From: Terricaulis sp.
GTDB taxonomy: Bacteria > Pseudomonadota > Alphaproteobacteria > Caulobacterales > Aquidulcibacteraceae
Direction of reading: 5' to 3'
DNA length: 64,000 bases
Assembly: GCA_024707365.1 (NCBI GenBank)
Contig: JANPZV010000005.1
Location: 682,001-746,000 of the forward strand
The notes beneath the pieces were generated by a model. It had not been told where the DNA came from and did no database searches. It was given only the letters and a program-made list of their open reading frames with translations. This document shows, piece by piece, positions 62,385 through 64,000 of this stretch. Every line of letters starts with the position of its first letter. The first letter of the stretch is position 1. The position numbers were made by a program, and so were the translations under genes.

Positions 62385-64000
62385 ATGAAGGTCTCGGCTT
62401 ATACCGCATTTGTGCGTCGTACGGACCAATTTCAGACCGCCGAGCGAGACGAGCGATTGGCCGTCGCCGTCTATGGCCTCGTAGGCGAGATCGGCTCGCT
62501 TACTTCAGCGATTAAGAAGAAGCTATTGGCCGAGGCGGGAGCTAGCGCGTGGGATGAGCCAAACGAAGAGATTGTCGAAGAGCTAGGAGATGCGATCTGG
62601 TACGGCACCTTGCTTGCTCTCGTGCACAACGATCCGCGTCCCATAAACATTCTTAAGAGCGACATTCGCCTCCTGAAAGCGGAAATTGGTGGTGATAGTG
62701 AGCGCGCCCAAAAGATTCGCGCGGCGCTTGACCCAACTAAGAAGGATCTCTTTCTGCAAGCTGCAGAAAAGTTTCCACGCACCGAGAGCATGAGGTTTTC
62801 TCACTATCAGGAGCTCGCGTTCCTCACGGCGCGCACGCGGGAGCGTGTGTTGTTGGAGGTGTGTCTGGCGGTCTTGGGTCAACTCGGCGCTGAGTTGCTA
62901 CGCACACGCATGCCGGAGATAGAACTCACTCTTAACAAGAATATTGCGGATAGGCCGGTAAATGTAATCTTGGGAGAGGTGGCTTGGCACCTCGCTGCGG
63001 TTGCCAGTCTCTTCCGCCTGTCGCTAGATGAAGTGCTCGCCAAAAACGTAGAAAAGGTTGCGTTTCGCGCAGACCGTAGCGATCGAACTCCCCTGCATGA
63101 CGAGAGTAACTTAGAGTCGGAGCGCTTTCCTCGCGTGTTCGAAATCTCATTCGTGACCGTGTCACCGAAGCGGCTTGGCGACAAAATACTTTCCCGTTCC
63201 CGCATGTTCATGGATGGCCGCCAACTAGGCGACGAACTCACGGACAATTCTCGCGAGGATGACGGCTATCGTTTTCACGATGTTTTTCACTTGGCGAACG
63301 TCGCGCACCTCGGGTGGTCACCCGTGGTTCGGAAGCTCATGGGGCGGAAGCGGAAGAGCCTGGGCGACGAAACGGATGAGGTCGAGGACGGCGCGCGCGC
63401 GCAGATTGTTGAGGAGCTAGTCCTCAAGGCCATCCACAGCGAGGGTGTTCGTCTAGCTCGTGATACGGCGCGGTGCGGACCGGAAACGCCTATGCGCACC
63501 TTCGCCGATCGGAAGGCAATCACCTTCCGCTTTCTGAAGAGCTTACAGGGCTTCGTTGAAGGTCTTGAGGTTCGAAAGAATGCAGCATGGGAATGGGAAG
63601 ACGCAATTATCGAGGGCGCTGATGCGTACTACCAGTTGCGGCTCCATGGACAAGGAACAGTCCGGGTTGATCTAAACGAACGCAAACTTACTTTTTCACC
63701 CGACGTGTGGCTCTCTATTCGCGGTTTGTCGGTGGGTTTGGGCAACGCAAGTGTCTCTTCGTCTGCGGAGATCGACACAGCGCACCTAACCGCGGAAGAA
63801 CAGGCGGCATGCGATGGCGATGCGTCGAAGTTGCGTCGAGTACTCGCCGCAAAGTGCGCGATACTCCGTTCGTTGGGGCTAGGCGAGCCGTCTTCATCCC
63901 AACAGCTTGACATCAAATTGCGCGGGAACGACGTAAGTGTGCATGCTCGATCGGAGGTACAGAAGCGGATGTGGGCGATCGGTGCCCTCTCATTCCAACT
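62385..64000 (+). CDS. MazG-like pyrophosphohydrolase, large (cut by window edge)
   Basis: From ATG 62385, 12 bp after Nmad2, the frame is open to the window edge (538 codons). Residues 30-75 hold 'GLVGEIGSLTSAIKKKLL' and 'IVEELGDAIWYG', the helix and metal-binding ExxE/ExxD pattern of MazG NTP pyrophosphohydrolases. Near residue 297 'FHDVFHLANVAHLGWSPVVR' with 'KLMGRKRKSLGDETDEVEDG' resembles the MazG_C module. The last part is unassigned. It probably removes or processes unusual nucleotides together with Nmad2 (inference). Confidence 0.75.
   Translation, partial: MKVSAYTAFVRRTDQFQTAERDERLAVAVYGLVGEIGSLTSAIKKKLLAEAGASAWDEPNEEIVEELGDAIWYGTLLALVHNDPRPINILKSDIRLLKAEIGGDSERAQKIRAALDPTKKDLFLQAAEKFPRTESMRFSHYQELAFLTARTRERVLLEVCLAVLGQLGAELLRTRMPEIELTLNKNIADRPVNVILGEVAWHLAAVASLFRLSLDEVLAKNVEKVAFRADRSDRTPLHDESNLESERFPRVFEISFVTVSPKRLGDKILSRSRMFMDGRQLGDELTDNSREDDGYRFHDVFHLANVAHLGWSPVVRKLMGRKRKSLGDETDEVEDGARAQIVEELVLKAIHSEGVRLARDTARCGPETPMRTFADRKAITFRFLKSLQGFVEGLEVRKNAAWEWEDAIIEGADAYYQLRLHGQGTVRVDLNERKLTFSPDVWLSIRGLSVGLGNASVSSSAEIDTAHLTAEEQAACDGDASKLRRVLAAKCAILRSLGLGEPSSSQQLDIKLRGNDVSVHARSEVQKRMWAIGALSFQ

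Noticed and set aside
1-64000. CRISPR arrays or an rRNA operon
   Set aside because: No regularly spaced direct repeats and no 16S/23S-like stretches were seen in the window.

Overview
The window is GC-rich chromosomal DNA from an alphaproteobacterium, most likely of the Caulobacterales/Hyphomonadaceae type (inference from gene order and protein character). The strongest clue is the order dnaQ-coaE-aroE-maf-ppsR | hemE-hemH-hemJ-rho ... mnmE-mnmG-rsmG-parA-parB. This is the layout around the chromosomal replication origin in Caulobacter relatives. The ppsR-hemE gap (3471-3810) carries DnaA-box-like sites and is the likely oriC. A cluster of parS-like sites lies between 10.9 and 14.9 kb, next to parAB.

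Regions. 1-18.7 kb: origin-proximal housekeeping genes (CoA, shikimate, heme, Rho, tRNA modification, segregation), a quinone oxidoreductase, a phosphodiesterase and an aminotransferase. 18.7-21.9 kb: three members of a family of tiny (29-31 aa) hydrophobic peptides, a dicarboxylate symporter and a YciI protein. 21.9-37.0 kb: a degenerate histidine-kinase-like protein, enoyl-CoA hydratase, PEP carboxykinase, a DUF885 protein, exonuclease III, a putative sRNA, LolA, FtsK, AmtB and a UbiH-type hydroxylase. 37.1-40.7 kb: two more peptide genes, then a 2.9-kb IS1595-family transposon (25-bp inverted repeats, 8-bp target duplication ACCTGGGG) with cargo that includes HEPN-like and Cas2-like proteins. 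40.7-45.5 kb: MsrA, DUF971, Trm112, LON-domain protein, thioredoxin/CnoX, a YbaK-type deacylase, a DUF6065 protein, a cupin and tRNA-Gly(GCC).

45.5 kb to the end looks like a genomic island downstream of tRNA-Gly. It holds DUF2130; a WYL regulator with paired operators; hsdRMS followed tightly by an OLD-like AAA ATPase and a PLD-motif protein; an AlpA-like regulator; an operon with two paralogous Tat-signal-like proteins; an XRE regulator; a HigB/HigA-peptidase toxin-antitoxin pair with palindromic operators; and a run of an unknown protein, Nmad2 and a MazG-like protein that leaves the window. Restriction, ATPase guard, toxin-antitoxin and nucleotide-modification genes together suggest a defence island.

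Many conserved genes, including maf, mnmG, parA and ftsK, carry single-base frameshifts, mostly in homopolymers. About 17 such events in 64 kb are best explained by uncorrected long-read sequencing errors, so these genes are annotated across the shift as single loci.
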